Assembly: GCA_015067125.1 (NCBI GenBank)
Contig: SVNB01000002.1
Span: 1-41,826 of the forward strand
DNA: 41,826 bases
Direction: 5' to 3'
Source of the DNA: Oscillospiraceae bacterium
GTDB taxonomy: Bacteria > Bacillota > Clostridia > Oscillospirales > Ruminococcaceae
The notes under the pieces were generated by a model. That model ran no database searches. It was not told the DNA's origin and saw nothing but the letters and a program-made list of their open reading frames with translations. Shown in pieces: positions 18,506 through 26,774 of the stretch (within the stretch, counting starts at the first letter, position 1; the number at the start of each line of letters is the position of its first letter). Position numbers and translations under genes: made by a program.

Positions 18506-19174
18506 TTAACTGTTATCAGAAATCCATTTCTTTGACCAAGTAAACAATGTTTCGGACATCAAATTAAAATCTACCGTTCCGCCATTTTTCAAATTCAAGA
18601 AGGTTTCGACAATGCCCCGTTCATCAAAAGATACAACTTGGAGCAATTCTTTTTGATGGCTGATATAGTTTCCAGTTTGCTTGAAAGCAATTGCCTGTAC
18701 AACAAAAGAGGCAGATTTATACAGTCCCCGCAAAATATCTTCGCTCTTTTCATACAGCATATTGTGTACACATCCGTGGAATATGTTGCAGGCACCGATT
18801 TTGATTGCTCTGTTCACAGCACTTTCCTCAATAACTGCCATCACCTCGTCAAGGCTTCCCTTGATTGGTGTGGTGTCATGGCAAAACTGGAACAGGTCAG
18901 ATGGCTCCCAATTCATAATTTCTTTTTTGCCTGAAAGGAAACCACAAATCAATTCCCTGTGAGACATGGTATCCAGCATGTCATGATAAGTTTGAATGTC
19001 CATAGCAGACAATTCATCCAGAATTACAACAATATCAATGTCGCTCGTTTCTGTTGCTTCACCACGGCCATAACTGCCTTGCAAACCAACAAACCATACA
19101 CGGTTTGCAAATATTTTATTTAACTTCAGCAAAAAATCATTCATCCAAGCAGTAATATCTATCATTTTAATCAC
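18506..19174 (-). CDS. Nucleotidyltransferase-domain protein (MNT/KNTase fold)
   Basis: GSYGRGEATETSDIDIVV active-site pattern; helical C-terminal part. Confidence 0.85.
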   Translation of the reverse strand: MIKMIDITAWMNDFLLKLNKIFANRVWFVGLQGSYGRGEATETSDIDIVVILDELSAMDIQTYHDMLDTMSHRELICGFLSGKKEIMNWEPSDLFQFCHDTTPIKGSLDEVMAVIEESAVNRAIKIGACNIFHGCVHNMLYEKSEDILRGLYKSASFVVQAIAFKQTGNYISHQKELLQVVSFDERGIVETFLNLKNGGTVDFNLMSETLFTWSKKWISDNS

Positions 19175-19201
19175 CTCATCAAATTCAAGTTTGTCGTATA
19201 G

Positions 19202-19230
19202 ATTGTATCAAATTGCTGTGTAAATATCAA
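19202..19230 (-). promoter_or_regulatory. Sigma-A type promoter for the nucleotidyltransferase gene
   Basis: Minus strand TTGATA-17 nt-TACAAT. Confidence 0.6.
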
Positions 19231-19240
19231 CCAATATAGA

Positions 19241-19279
19241 AAAAGCACGATGGTTTTGTATCAAAACCATCGTGCTTTT
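19241..19279. terminator. Perfect 15-18 bp hairpin following the tRNA-tail copy
   Basis: AGCACGATGGTTTTG-TAT-CAAAACCATCGTGCT flanked by A- and T-runs. Confidence 0.8.
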
Positions 19280-19280
19280 T

Positions 19281-19308
19281 TGGTCGAAGTGGCGAGACTG
19301 CGACTCGC
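19281..19308 (-). repeat. Duplicated tRNA-Pro 3' tail (T-arm plus acceptor 3' strand plus CCA)
   Basis: Minus strand GCGAG-TCGCAGT-CTCGC-CACTTCG-ACCA; the last 19 nt are identical to the tRNA-Pro 3' end at 19451-19469. Confidence 0.85.
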
Positions 19309-19414
19309 TTCGCTCCCTGCATAAGTTCCGTCAGCCGCTCGAACATCGCCAAAGGCTTGTTTTCGCGGGTCGTCACTTATCGAACGTCGTTCTCGTCACG
19401 CAAATTTAATAATA

Positions 19415-19449
19415 AAAAAACCGACAGGCCAAAGCCTGTCGGTTTTTTT
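19415..19449 (-). terminator. Terminator of tRNA-Pro
   Basis: AAAACCGACAGGC-CAAA-GCCTGTCGGTTTTTTT. Confidence 0.8.
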
Positions 19450-19450
19450 A

Positions 19451-19526
19451 TGGTCGAAGTGGCGAGACTCGAACTCACGGCTTCCAGTACCCGAAACTGG
19501 CGCGCTACCACCTGCGCTACACCTCG
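19451..19526 (-). tRNA. tRNA-Pro(CGG)
   Basis: CGAGGTGTAGCGCAGGTGGTAGCGCGCCAGTTTCGGGTACTGGAAGCCGTGAGTTCGAGTCTCGCCACTTCGACCA: all arms fold, anticodon loop TTCGGGT, CCA encoded. Confidence 0.95.
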
Positions 19527-19599
19527 ATAGCTTTGTTATTATACTAAAAAAGAAGAGCTTTGTCAAGGTGTGAATAAAGATTTTTTATTTTGCGCAAAT

Positions 19600-19917
19600 T
19601 TATGCGTGCATTTTGTGCGTTGGCCTTTCGCCGAATTTTTTCTCGTAGGCTCTGGCAAAGCCGCTTTGGGTTTCAAAACCATATTTTATGGCAACGCAGG
19701 AAGCCGGCTCGCCGTTTTCTATTTCTTTTTCTGCCTTTTCAAGGCGTTTTTCCCGAACGTAACGCATAAGGCTTTTGCCGGTGTATTCCTTAAAAATCCG
19801 GCAGAAGTGAAAAACGGAATACCCTTCGCTGGCGGCAATTTTTTCGGCAGAAAGCTCGTCTTCCAGATGGGAACATATATAATCCATACTTCTTTTTACG
19901 CTTTCGGTGTAATCCAT
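19600..19917 (-). CDS. Stand-alone AraC/SoxS-type HTH regulator
   Basis: 105 aa; 'LSAEKIAASEGYSVFHFCRIFKEYTGKSLMRYVREKRLEKAE...GFETQSGFARAYEKKFGERPT'. Confidence 0.88.
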   Translation of the reverse strand: MDYTESVKRSMDYICSHLEDELSAEKIAASEGYSVFHFCRIFKEYTGKSLMRYVREKRLEKAEKEIENGEPASCVAIKYGFETQSGFARAYEKKFGERPTHKMHA

Positions 19918-20031
19918 ATATAAAGCCTCTTTTCAGAAAATATTTGCGGGAGGGCGGCGCGGAGAAAAGCGGAGTGAGAAAACTTTTTTCCGCGCCATAA
20001 AGGTTCTGTTTTCATACAGTTCAAAAAAAGC

Positions 20032-20064
20032 AAAAACGGACGCCCCGAAAAACCGGAGCGCCCG
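20032..20064 (-). terminator. Second intrinsic terminator between riboswitch and AraC gene
   Basis: Minus strand GGGCGCTCCGG-TTTTT-CGGGGCGTCC-GTTTTTTGCTTTTTTT. Confidence 0.65.
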
Positions 20065-20082
20065 CTGGTTATAAAAATAAAA

Positions 20083-20112
20083 AGGGCCGCCAGTTAAAAC
20101 CGGCAGCCACCA
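20083..20112 (-). terminator. Terminator downstream of cobalamin riboswitch (candidate expression platform)
   Basis: Minus strand GGCTGCCGG-TTTTAA-CTGGCGGCC-CTTTTTATTTTT. Confidence 0.7.
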
Positions 20113-20159
20113 TTTTGCTTTTATCGAATATGATATGTGGACTCCCCTTAACCCGAGAA

Positions 20160-20341
20160 ACACGATCCTGCGGAAATTATCCTGACTTATGCTTCATCCT
20201 ACAAAGGCGCCTTCCCATCTTTCGACAGTGGCATTGTGCCTTTTTCGTCCGCAAATACAGTTGAGGTAACAGCAACGGATTCACACCGTTTTCCCTTTCG
20301 CTTTTTGGCGAAAGCCACAAATTGGCAACCGCAAGACCCAC
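20160..20341 (-). promoter_or_regulatory. Cobalamin (AdoCbl-type) riboswitch
   Basis: Minus strand GGGAAaacgGTGtgAATccgttGCTGttacc, GCCACTG, GGGAAGGCGCC, B12 box AGTCAGGATAA (20178-20188); P1 GGTCTTGCGG/CCGCAGGATC. Confidence 0.93.
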
Positions 20342-20413
20342 ATTATTAATTTTTCAAACTGCAGTTATATTTTATCATTGCACTGCTTTTATTTCAAGTC
20401 CGAACTTGCTGTT

Positions 20414-20926
20414 TTAAAGTTCCGGAACATGTTTTGGCATTTTTTCGCTTTCCACGGCGGTAACCATATCGCAAAGAGCTTTAAGCTCTTCCGAAGCGTA
20501 TCTTCCGGTAAAAACAAGTTCTGTTCCGGGCGTTTTAAGCGCAACAAGCTCTTTTACCTCATCAATGCTTATAAGGCCGAAGTACATCGGGATTGTAATT
20601 TCATCAAGCACCACAAGACCAAAATTTGCGCTTGCCAAAGCCTGTTTTGCCCTTGTAAGGCCTTTTTGCGCACAGTCCCTATCCTGCTTATCCGGCTCTC
20701 TGCCGGCAATACAGCCTGTTCCGCAGCCAAACTGGGCGGTTACAACCCCGGGAATTGCCTTTCTTAAAGCGGCTATATCGCCTTTCGGGTCGTCTTTTAT
20801 AAATTGCCCGATAAAGACGCGTCTTCCCTCTCCGGCAACTCTTAACGCAAGGCCCAGAGCCATTGTTGTTTTGCCTTTTCCGTCGCCGGTATAAAGCCTT
20901 ACTATGCCTTTGTTCAAAAAACGCAC
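20414..20926 (-). CDS. cobO: Cob(I)yrinic acid a,c-diamide / cob(I)alamin adenosyltransferase (CobO/BtuR family)
   Basis: P-loop YTGDGKGKTTMALGLALRVAGEGRRVFIGQF; LVVLDEI; LVFTGRYA. Confidence 0.92.
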   Translation of the reverse strand: MRFLNKGIVRLYTGDGKGKTTMALGLALRVAGEGRRVFIGQFIKDDPKGDIAALRKAIPGVVTAQFGCGTGCIAGREPDKQDRDCAQKGLTRAKQALASANFGLVVLDEITIPMYFGLISIDEVKELVALKTPGTELVFTGRYASEELKALCDMVTAVESEKMPKHVPEL

Positions 20927-20976
20927 CTCCTTTACGGAACATTACAAAATAAATATACACCCAAAACAAAATTTAA

Positions 20977-21675
20977 TCAAGTTTTTTTATAAACCGGCGG
21001 CACAAGTTTTTCTGCGGTTTTAAGAAGTTTAAAATCCGCCTTGGCCATTTCTATATTATCGCCAGGTTTAAGCACAGGTTTTATTGCTTCTGCAACTTTT
21101 GGGAAAAACTCTTCCCGTTTTCCGTCAAAATCTATTACCATAAAAAGGTGCGGAGCAAGGTCGTTTTCTTTTTGTGCCCAAAGAATATATGCGGAATAGA
21201 CTTTTTCGCAGGAGGAAAGATAGTTTTTAAGCGTTTCCGCCACTCCTGCCGGAACCATGGCTGGCTTCATAAGTTTTATTCCCGTTCCCGGTTTGTTTTC
21301 CGGCACTTTTGCGCCGCTGTGTTTAAACACCATGGATTTTCCGTGGGGATTGATAACTATTCCACCGATCTGGCCATTGCTTTTTTTGACTATATCGTTT
21401 ATTTTATCAAAATGCATAATGCCTGCTTTATCTTTTGGCAACGGGCTTTTTTCAAAAGCGGCATAGCTTGAAAAAGCGGGAATAAGTTTAAGCCCGTCTT
21501 TGGAATTAAAAAGCGGAATGGTGTTGGGCGTATCTCTGAAAGGCACGATAAAATTTGTGTTTTCCGCCTTCATAAAAAAATTTCTTACGGTTTCTTCGTT
21601 ATATTCTTTTGCAATTTCGTCAACGGCGGCATCCACTTCAAGGCCGTTATCAAATTTGGTAATATCTGTTTCCAT
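20977..21675 (-). CDS. SseB-family protein
   Basis: N-terminal SseB-like region (FIVPFRDTPNTIPLFNSKDGLKLIPAFSSYAAF) and a C-terminal SseB-like region. Start set at the ATG after AAAAGGA. Confidence 0.7.
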   Translation of the reverse strand: METDITKFDNGLEVDAAVDEIAKEYNEETVRNFFMKAENTNFIVPFRDTPNTIPLFNSKDGLKLIPAFSSYAAFEKSPLPKDKAGIMHFDKINDIVKKSNGQIGGIVINPHGKSMVFKHSGAKVPENKPGTGIKLMKPAMVPAGVAETLKNYLSSCEKVYSAYILWAQKENDLAPHLFMVIDFDGKREEFFPKVAEAIKPVLKPGDNIEMAKADFKLLKTAEKLVPPVYKKT

Positions 21676-21730
21676 TGGTTTCACATCCTTTTCCGCTTTT
21701 TATTTTATCGCATAAATGTGAATAAATAAA

Positions 21731-21760
21731 GCGGTTTTTGCGATAAATTACAAAAACCGC
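21731..21760 (-). terminator. Intrinsic terminator downstream of the RluA-like gene
   Basis: GCGGTTTTTG...CAAAAACCGC. Confidence 0.7.
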
Positions 21761-22630
21761 CTATTTTTTGATTTCTTCCATAAGCTTTTGCATATCTTCG
21801 GGAAGTTCGCTTTTAAATTCGAGCACGGTGCCGTTTATCGGGTGCTCGAAAACCATTCTGCTTCTGTGCAAAGCCTGGCGGCCTATGTATTCAAGGCTTC
21901 CGCCATAAAGTTCATCTCCGCACAAGGGGTGGCCTATGTGGGCAAAATGCACCCGTATCTGGTGGGTTCTGCCGGTTTTGGGCCGCACCCTTACCGCGGT
22001 GAGCACACCGTTTGCCGCAATGGTTTCATATTCCGTTACAGATGGCTGGCCGCTTTCTGCTATAAAGCTTTTGTGCACGGCGGGGTCGCTGTCATCAATG
22101 GGCGCATCGATTGTTCCGCAGGGGTTTTCGAGCACGCCTTCCACTATGGCAATATATTCTTTTTCTCCGCCGTTTTTGGTGAGCACCGCCGCCGCGTGGG
22201 AATGTCTTCCGATAACGATAATACCGGATGTATCCATATCAAGTCTTCCCACAACGTGGAATTTTGCGTTTCCGTAGCGGGCGGTGCAATAGTTTGCCAC
22301 CGTATCCGTTTGGTGGTTTTTGGAAGGATGAACCGGCATATTCACGGGCTTATCAAAAACTACTATATCCTCGTCCTCAAAAAGCGTCGTTATTTCAAGG
22401 TCAGAGTTGGGAGTAAAATAGCTTTCTCCTTCCGGAATATACGCTTTGAGCACGGAACCTGCTTTTATTCTGTCTATGGTGCGGATAGGCACGCCGTCAA
22501 GCAGCAGGGAATTTTCTGTATGGCGCATTTTTACAATAAGAGCATAGGAAAAATGCTCGCAATAGCGCAGATAATGATAGGCCTGTTTGCCATCGTGCTC
22601 ATCTGTTATATTGAATATAAGTTCGCGCAT
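21761..22630 (-). CDS. RluA-family pseudouridine synthase
   Basis: HVVGRLDMDTSGIIVIG, RVRPKTGRTHQIRVHFAHIGHPLCGDELYGG. Confidence 0.93.
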   Translation of the reverse strand: MRELIFNITDEHDGKQAYHYLRYCEHFSYALIVKMRHTENSLLLDGVPIRTIDRIKAGSVLKAYIPEGESYFTPNSDLEITTLFEDEDIVVFDKPVNMPVHPSKNHQTDTVANYCTARYGNAKFHVVGRLDMDTSGIIVIGRHSHAAAVLTKNGGEKEYIAIVEGVLENPCGTIDAPIDDSDPAVHKSFIAESGQPSVTEYETIAANGVLTAVRVRPKTGRTHQIRVHFAHIGHPLCGDELYGGSLEYIGRQALHRSRMVFEHPINGTVLEFKSELPEDMQKLMEEIKK

Positions 22631-22656
22631 TTTCCCTCTCCTTTCGCGCAAAATAA

Positions 22657-22674
22657 GGCGCCCTTTCGGGCGCC
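22657..22674 (-). terminator. Terminator downstream of mscL
   Basis: GGCGCCC-TTTC-GGGCGCC. Confidence 0.6.
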
Positions 22675-22681
22675 GGCTGGT

Positions 22682-23152
22682 TTATTTTTTAAGCAAATCG
22701 CGGATTTCTGTAAGAAGTTTGACTTCGTCGGAAAGTTCCGGTTCTTTTGCGGCTTCCTCTTCTGCTGCTGCGGCTGCGGCGGCTTCTTCCGCTGCTTTTT
22801 TCTTTGCTTCCGCTTTTTCTTTTGCTTTGTTAAAGGTTTTTACAATAAGGAAAACAACAAAAGCGATAAGTATAAAATCTATTACGGTGGAAATAAAAGT
22901 TCCGATAGCCATTACAACCGCAGGATCCGTAACCTCTCCGGCTTCGTTAACCACTTCGGGAGAAAGAACGATATTAAGTTCGCTCAGATCCACGTCACCG
23001 ATGATCCAGCCGATAAAAGGCATAAAAACATCATTTACAAGAGAAGTGGTGATTTTTCCGAAGGCGGTGGCGATGATAACACCAACTGCCATATCAAGGA
23101 CATTGCCCTTTGCGATAAAAGTTTTGAATTCTTCTATAAATTTTTTCATCAC
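22682..23152 (-). CDS. mscL: Large-conductance mechanosensitive channel MscL
   Basis: EEFKTFIAKGNVLDMAVGVIIATAFGKITTSLVNDVFMP; Ala/Glu-rich linker before the C-terminal helix. Confidence 0.95.
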   Translation of the reverse strand: MMKKFIEEFKTFIAKGNVLDMAVGVIIATAFGKITTSLVNDVFMPFIGWIIGDVDLSELNIVLSPEVVNEAGEVTDPAVVMAIGTFISTVIDFILIAFVVFLIVKTFNKAKEKAEAKKKAAEEAAAAAAAEEEAAKEPELSDEVKLLTEIRDLLKK

Positions 23153-23176
23153 TGTGCTTCCTTTCTTTTTATAAAA

Positions 23177-24622
23177 TCAGTGTCTTCTCCATGTGGAGGG
23201 CATAAAAAGTATAAGAATGGGGAATATTTCCAGTCTTCCGGTAAGCATTAAAAGCGAAAGAAAAAGTTTTTCCGCTCCGTTAAACATATTATAAACGCCG
23301 CTGTGGCCGACGTCGCCAAGGGCGGGGCCAACGTTGTTAAGGCACGAAAGCACCGCGCTGAACGCCGTTTCGTAATCGTGACCCATTACCATTACCGTAA
23401 TACTTGAAACGGCAAGAATAACAAAGAACGCGCTCATATATACCATTATAAAGCTTCTGGTTTCCTTGTCAACAAATTTGCCTTCGAATTTTATGGTTGT
23501 TACCTCGTGCGGGTGAGCAAGGCGATGCGATTCTTTTCGCAGCATTTTAAAAGTCATAATAATACGGCTTAATTTAATTCCACCGGCGGTGGAACCCGCA
23601 CAGGCACCGGTAAACAGAAGTATCAGAATTATTGAATGGCAAAGCATCGGCCAGTTCATAAATTCCACACCGCCGAAACCGGTGGTGGAAATAGTTGCCG
23701 TGGTCTGGAAGAACGCTTTTCTTATAGCAACGCCTAAATCGCCGTAATATTCCGCGCTGTTAACGCCCATAACAACCGTGCAGACCGCGACCATTGCAAG
23801 AAACACGCGCAGTTCTTCGCTTTTAAATACAATTTTGAATTTTCCTATCAGCATAAGGAAATAAAGGTTAAAGTTCACGCCGAAAATCAGCATAAATATT
23901 GCAACTACCCATTCGACATATGCACTGTTATAGGCGGCTATACCCGCATCCCGCACGCTGAATCCACCGGTGCCGGCGGTGGACATGGCCGTTGTGACCG
24001 CATCAAAAACGCCCATTCCGCTGAAAAGCAGCAGAACCGCTTCCAATATGGTAAGGCCGGTATATATTCCGTAAAGAATATGCGCGTTGGAAGAAGACTT
24101 CGGCGCAATTTTGCCGACAGAAGGGCCGGGCACTTCCGCCCTCATAATATAAAGTGTGTGGCCTTCGCTCATCTGGGTAAGCATCATAAGGAACATGATG
24201 ATTCCCATACCGCCGATCCAGTGGGTAAACGCGCGCCAGAAAAGTATTCCCTTCGGCAGATGCTCCACCGTTTCCAGAATAGTTGCGCCTGTGGTGGTAA
24301 ATCCGGAAACCGTTTCAAAAACCGCATCGATCAAAGACGGAATGGCACCGCTTAAATAAAAAGGCATTGCCCCGAAAACAGAAACCAGAATCCAGCCTGC
24401 GGCAACGGCAATATAGCTTTCTCTTGCAAAAACAAGGTCGTACTTCGGTTTTTTAAGCCCAAAAATCGAAGCCGTGCAAAACGCAGCCGCAATGCTGTAA
24501 ACAAATGGCATTATTACCTCGTATTCGCCGTAAATTACAGAAACAAGCATCGGCAGAACCATAAAAGCAGATTCCGCCATCAGTATCATGCCGATGATGT
24601 ATCGAATCATTTTATAGTTCAT
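23177..24622 (-). CDS. trkH: Trk-type K+ uptake protein TrkH
   Basis: Repeated selectivity-filter regions (TVSGFTTTGATI, STAGTGGFSVRD, ATISTTGFGGVE); 'GACAGSTAGGIKL'. Confidence 0.93.
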   Translation of the reverse strand: MNYKMIRYIIGMILMAESAFMVLPMLVSVIYGEYEVIMPFVYSIAAAFCTASIFGLKKPKYDLVFARESYIAVAAGWILVSVFGAMPFYLSGAIPSLIDAVFETVSGFTTTGATILETVEHLPKGILFWRAFTHWIGGMGIIMFLMMLTQMSEGHTLYIMRAEVPGPSVGKIAPKSSSNAHILYGIYTGLTILEAVLLLFSGMGVFDAVTTAMSTAGTGGFSVRDAGIAAYNSAYVEWVVAIFMLIFGVNFNLYFLMLIGKFKIVFKSEELRVFLAMVAVCTVVMGVNSAEYYGDLGVAIRKAFFQTTATISTTGFGGVEFMNWPMLCHSIILILLFTGACAGSTAGGIKLSRIIMTFKMLRKESHRLAHPHEVTTIKFEGKFVDKETRSFIMVYMSAFFVILAVSSITVMVMGHDYETAFSAVLSCLNNVGPALGDVGHSGVYNMFNGAEKLFLSLLMLTGRLEIFPILILFMPSTWRRH

Positions 24623-24624
24623 AT

Positions 24625-25986
24625 TTACCTCATAATATCGTTAAGTTCTTCTATACTTGCAATATCCGGAGTTATTACAACAACAGAATCGCCTTTTTTT
24701 ATGGTATCGAAACCGCCGGGGATAATTGCTTTTCCGTGGCGGACTATTGCCGCCACAAGAACGTTATCTTTTATAGGAAGATCCTTTAACGGAATTCCGA
24801 TAAAGCTTTCGTCTTCGCGCACGATAAATTCCAAAGCTTCTATGCGGTTATCTACTATGCGGCGCAAAGATTCCACCTTGTTTTTGCTGTAAGAGTTCTG
24901 AATAGCGCGGACGTAGGAACTGATGCGTTCCGCCGTAATAAGCTTTGGCGAAACAACGCTTTCTATTCCGCTGCTTTCAATAACCTCCGGGAAGGAAAGA
25001 TGGTGCACCTTTGTGATAACTTTTTCTACATTTTTGGTTTTTGCGTACATTCCGTAAATGATGTTCATTTCATCAAGGCCGGTAAGGGCAACAAAACCGT
25101 CAAAATCCATAATGCCTTCTTCCAGCAAAAGGTCGTTTTCCGTTGCGTTTGCGCAGACTATGGAAGCTTTGGGAAGCATTTCGGAAAGTTCTTCGCAGCG
25201 TTTTGTATTCATATCAACGATTTTTACGTCGATATTCATATCGATAAGCTGATTTGCAAGATAATACGCGATCATGGAACCGCCGACTATCATAACGCTT
25301 TTTACCGGACGTTTAAAACTGCCTATGGCCTCGAAGAAATCGTGAATGTTCTTCGGCGAAGCGGTGATGTTTATTTTATCCCCTTCTTTAAGGATAAATT
25401 CGCCTTTCGGAATGGTGATATCATCGCCGCGGCGAACCGCGCAGATAAGAACCTTTATTTTATATTTGGAATAGATATCCTTTAATGCCAGGTCGCAAAG
25501 CGGACATTCCTTACCGATGGTATATTCAACAAGCTCCACGTGGCCGCGGCAAAAAAGCTCCACGTCGTTCGCGGAAGGAAAACGCAGGATTCTTGAAATT
25601 TCGCTTGCGGCAGAAAGTTCCGGGTTTACTATCATGGAAAGTCCCAGTTCTTCTTTCATAAGTTCCAGCTGATTTCTGTATTCCGGATTTCTTACCCTTG
25701 CGATGGTTTTGGAAGCGCCTATCTGGCGTGCAATAAAGCAGGAAAGAATATTTACTTCGTCTGCAGAGGTCGCGGCAATAACAAGGTCGCTTTCGGCAAC
25801 TTCGGCTTCTTCAAGATATTCTTTGGAAGCTCCGTTTCCGCAAAGGGTCATAATATCTATTCGGTTCTGAAGTTCATCAAGCCTTTCCTGGTTTGTATCC
25901 ATCACAATCACTTCGTGACCTTCTTTTACAAGCTGGGAAGCAAGAGTGCTGCCGACTTTTCCGGCACCGATGATGATTATCCTCAT
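24625..25986 (-). CDS. trkA: Trk system K+ regulatory protein TrkA (two RCK/TrkA_N domains)
   Basis: MRIIIIGAGKVGSTLASQLVKEGHEVIVMD and a second Rossmann unit. Confidence 0.95.
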   Translation of the reverse strand: MRIIIIGAGKVGSTLASQLVKEGHEVIVMDTNQERLDELQNRIDIMTLCGNGASKEYLEEAEVAESDLVIAATSADEVNILSCFIARQIGASKTIARVRNPEYRNQLELMKEELGLSMIVNPELSAASEISRILRFPSANDVELFCRGHVELVEYTIGKECPLCDLALKDIYSKYKIKVLICAVRRGDDITIPKGEFILKEGDKINITASPKNIHDFFEAIGSFKRPVKSVMIVGGSMIAYYLANQLIDMNIDVKIVDMNTKRCEELSEMLPKASIVCANATENDLLLEEGIMDFDGFVALTGLDEMNIIYGMYAKTKNVEKVITKVHHLSFPEVIESSGIESVVSPKLITAERISSYVRAIQNSYSKNKVESLRRIVDNRIEALEFIVREDESFIGIPLKDLPIKDNVLVAAIVRHGKAIIPGGFDTIKKGDSVVVITPDIASIEELNDIMR

Positions 25987-26018
25987 TTATACAATTTCCT
26001 TTCGGATTTATATATTTT

Positions 26019-26579
26019 TCAATCGTTTTCAATATATTTTTTTACTGCCGCCGGAACACCCGCCACAAGGGCGTTTTCCGGAACGTCTTTTGTAACAACG
26101 GCGCCGGAAGCCACCACCGCGCCCTTGCCGATGGTAACGCCGGGGTTGATAAAAGCGCCGCCGCCTATCCATACGTTATCGCCTATGGTTATGGGAAAAG
26201 AAAGTTCTTCTCCTTTTTCGTTTATGCGTTCGCTTGCTTTTGTGGGGTGAGTTGCAGTACAAAGGGTAACACAGGGACCTATCATTACATTATTGCCTAT
26301 TACAACAGGGCCGGCATCATATATTGTGCAGTTAAAGTTGCAGTAAAAATTATCTCCGACAAAAATATTGCTGCCCATATTGCATTTAAAGCCGTTTTCC
26401 ACGGTTGCGTTTTTTCCGACTCCGCCAAAAAAGTTTTTTATAAATGCTGTTCTTTTTTCCGGTTCGGAATAAGGGATATTGCTGTATTCCGTACACTTAT
26501 CCCTTGCGGCAAACATTTCTTTTATACAGACCATGGGGCTGTACATAAGCCCAAGATCCCGTTTTTCAAGTTCGGTCAT
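26019..26579 (-). CDS. Maltose/galactoside O-acetyltransferase family (left-handed beta-helix)
   Basis: Hexapeptide repeats, IGDNVWIGGGAFINPGVTIGKGAVVASGAVVTKDVP. Confidence 0.92.
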   Translation of the reverse strand: MTELEKRDLGLMYSPMVCIKEMFAARDKCTEYSNIPYSEPEKRTAFIKNFFGGVGKNATVENGFKCNMGSNIFVGDNFYCNFNCTIYDAGPVVIGNNVMIGPCVTLCTATHPTKASERINEKGEELSFPITIGDNVWIGGGAFINPGVTIGKGAVVASGAVVTKDVPENALVAGVPAAVKKYIEND

Positions 26580-26698
26580 TTTTGTGTTCCTCTTTTTTAT
26601 ATTTTATAATATAGGATATAATACGCTTTTTCACAGTCAAAATCAAGCACAATTTGGCAAGCTTTTTTGTGCATTTTACCTTTGATTTTTTGCCTTGG

Positions 26699-26727
26699 TT
26701 GACAAAAGCACAAATTTTTACTATATT
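26699..26727 (+). promoter_or_regulatory. Sigma-A promoter for the VanY-like gene
   Basis: TTGACA-17 nt-TATATT. Confidence 0.75.
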
Positions 26728-26774
26728 TGTATATGTGGAAATTTTATTTTCAGAAAAGAAAAGGAGAAAACAAA

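Noticed and set aside
19933-20163. 76-aa minus-strand ORF between the cobalamin riboswitch and AraC gene
   Set aside because: Runs through the riboswitch 3' part and two terminator hairpins; not protein-like.
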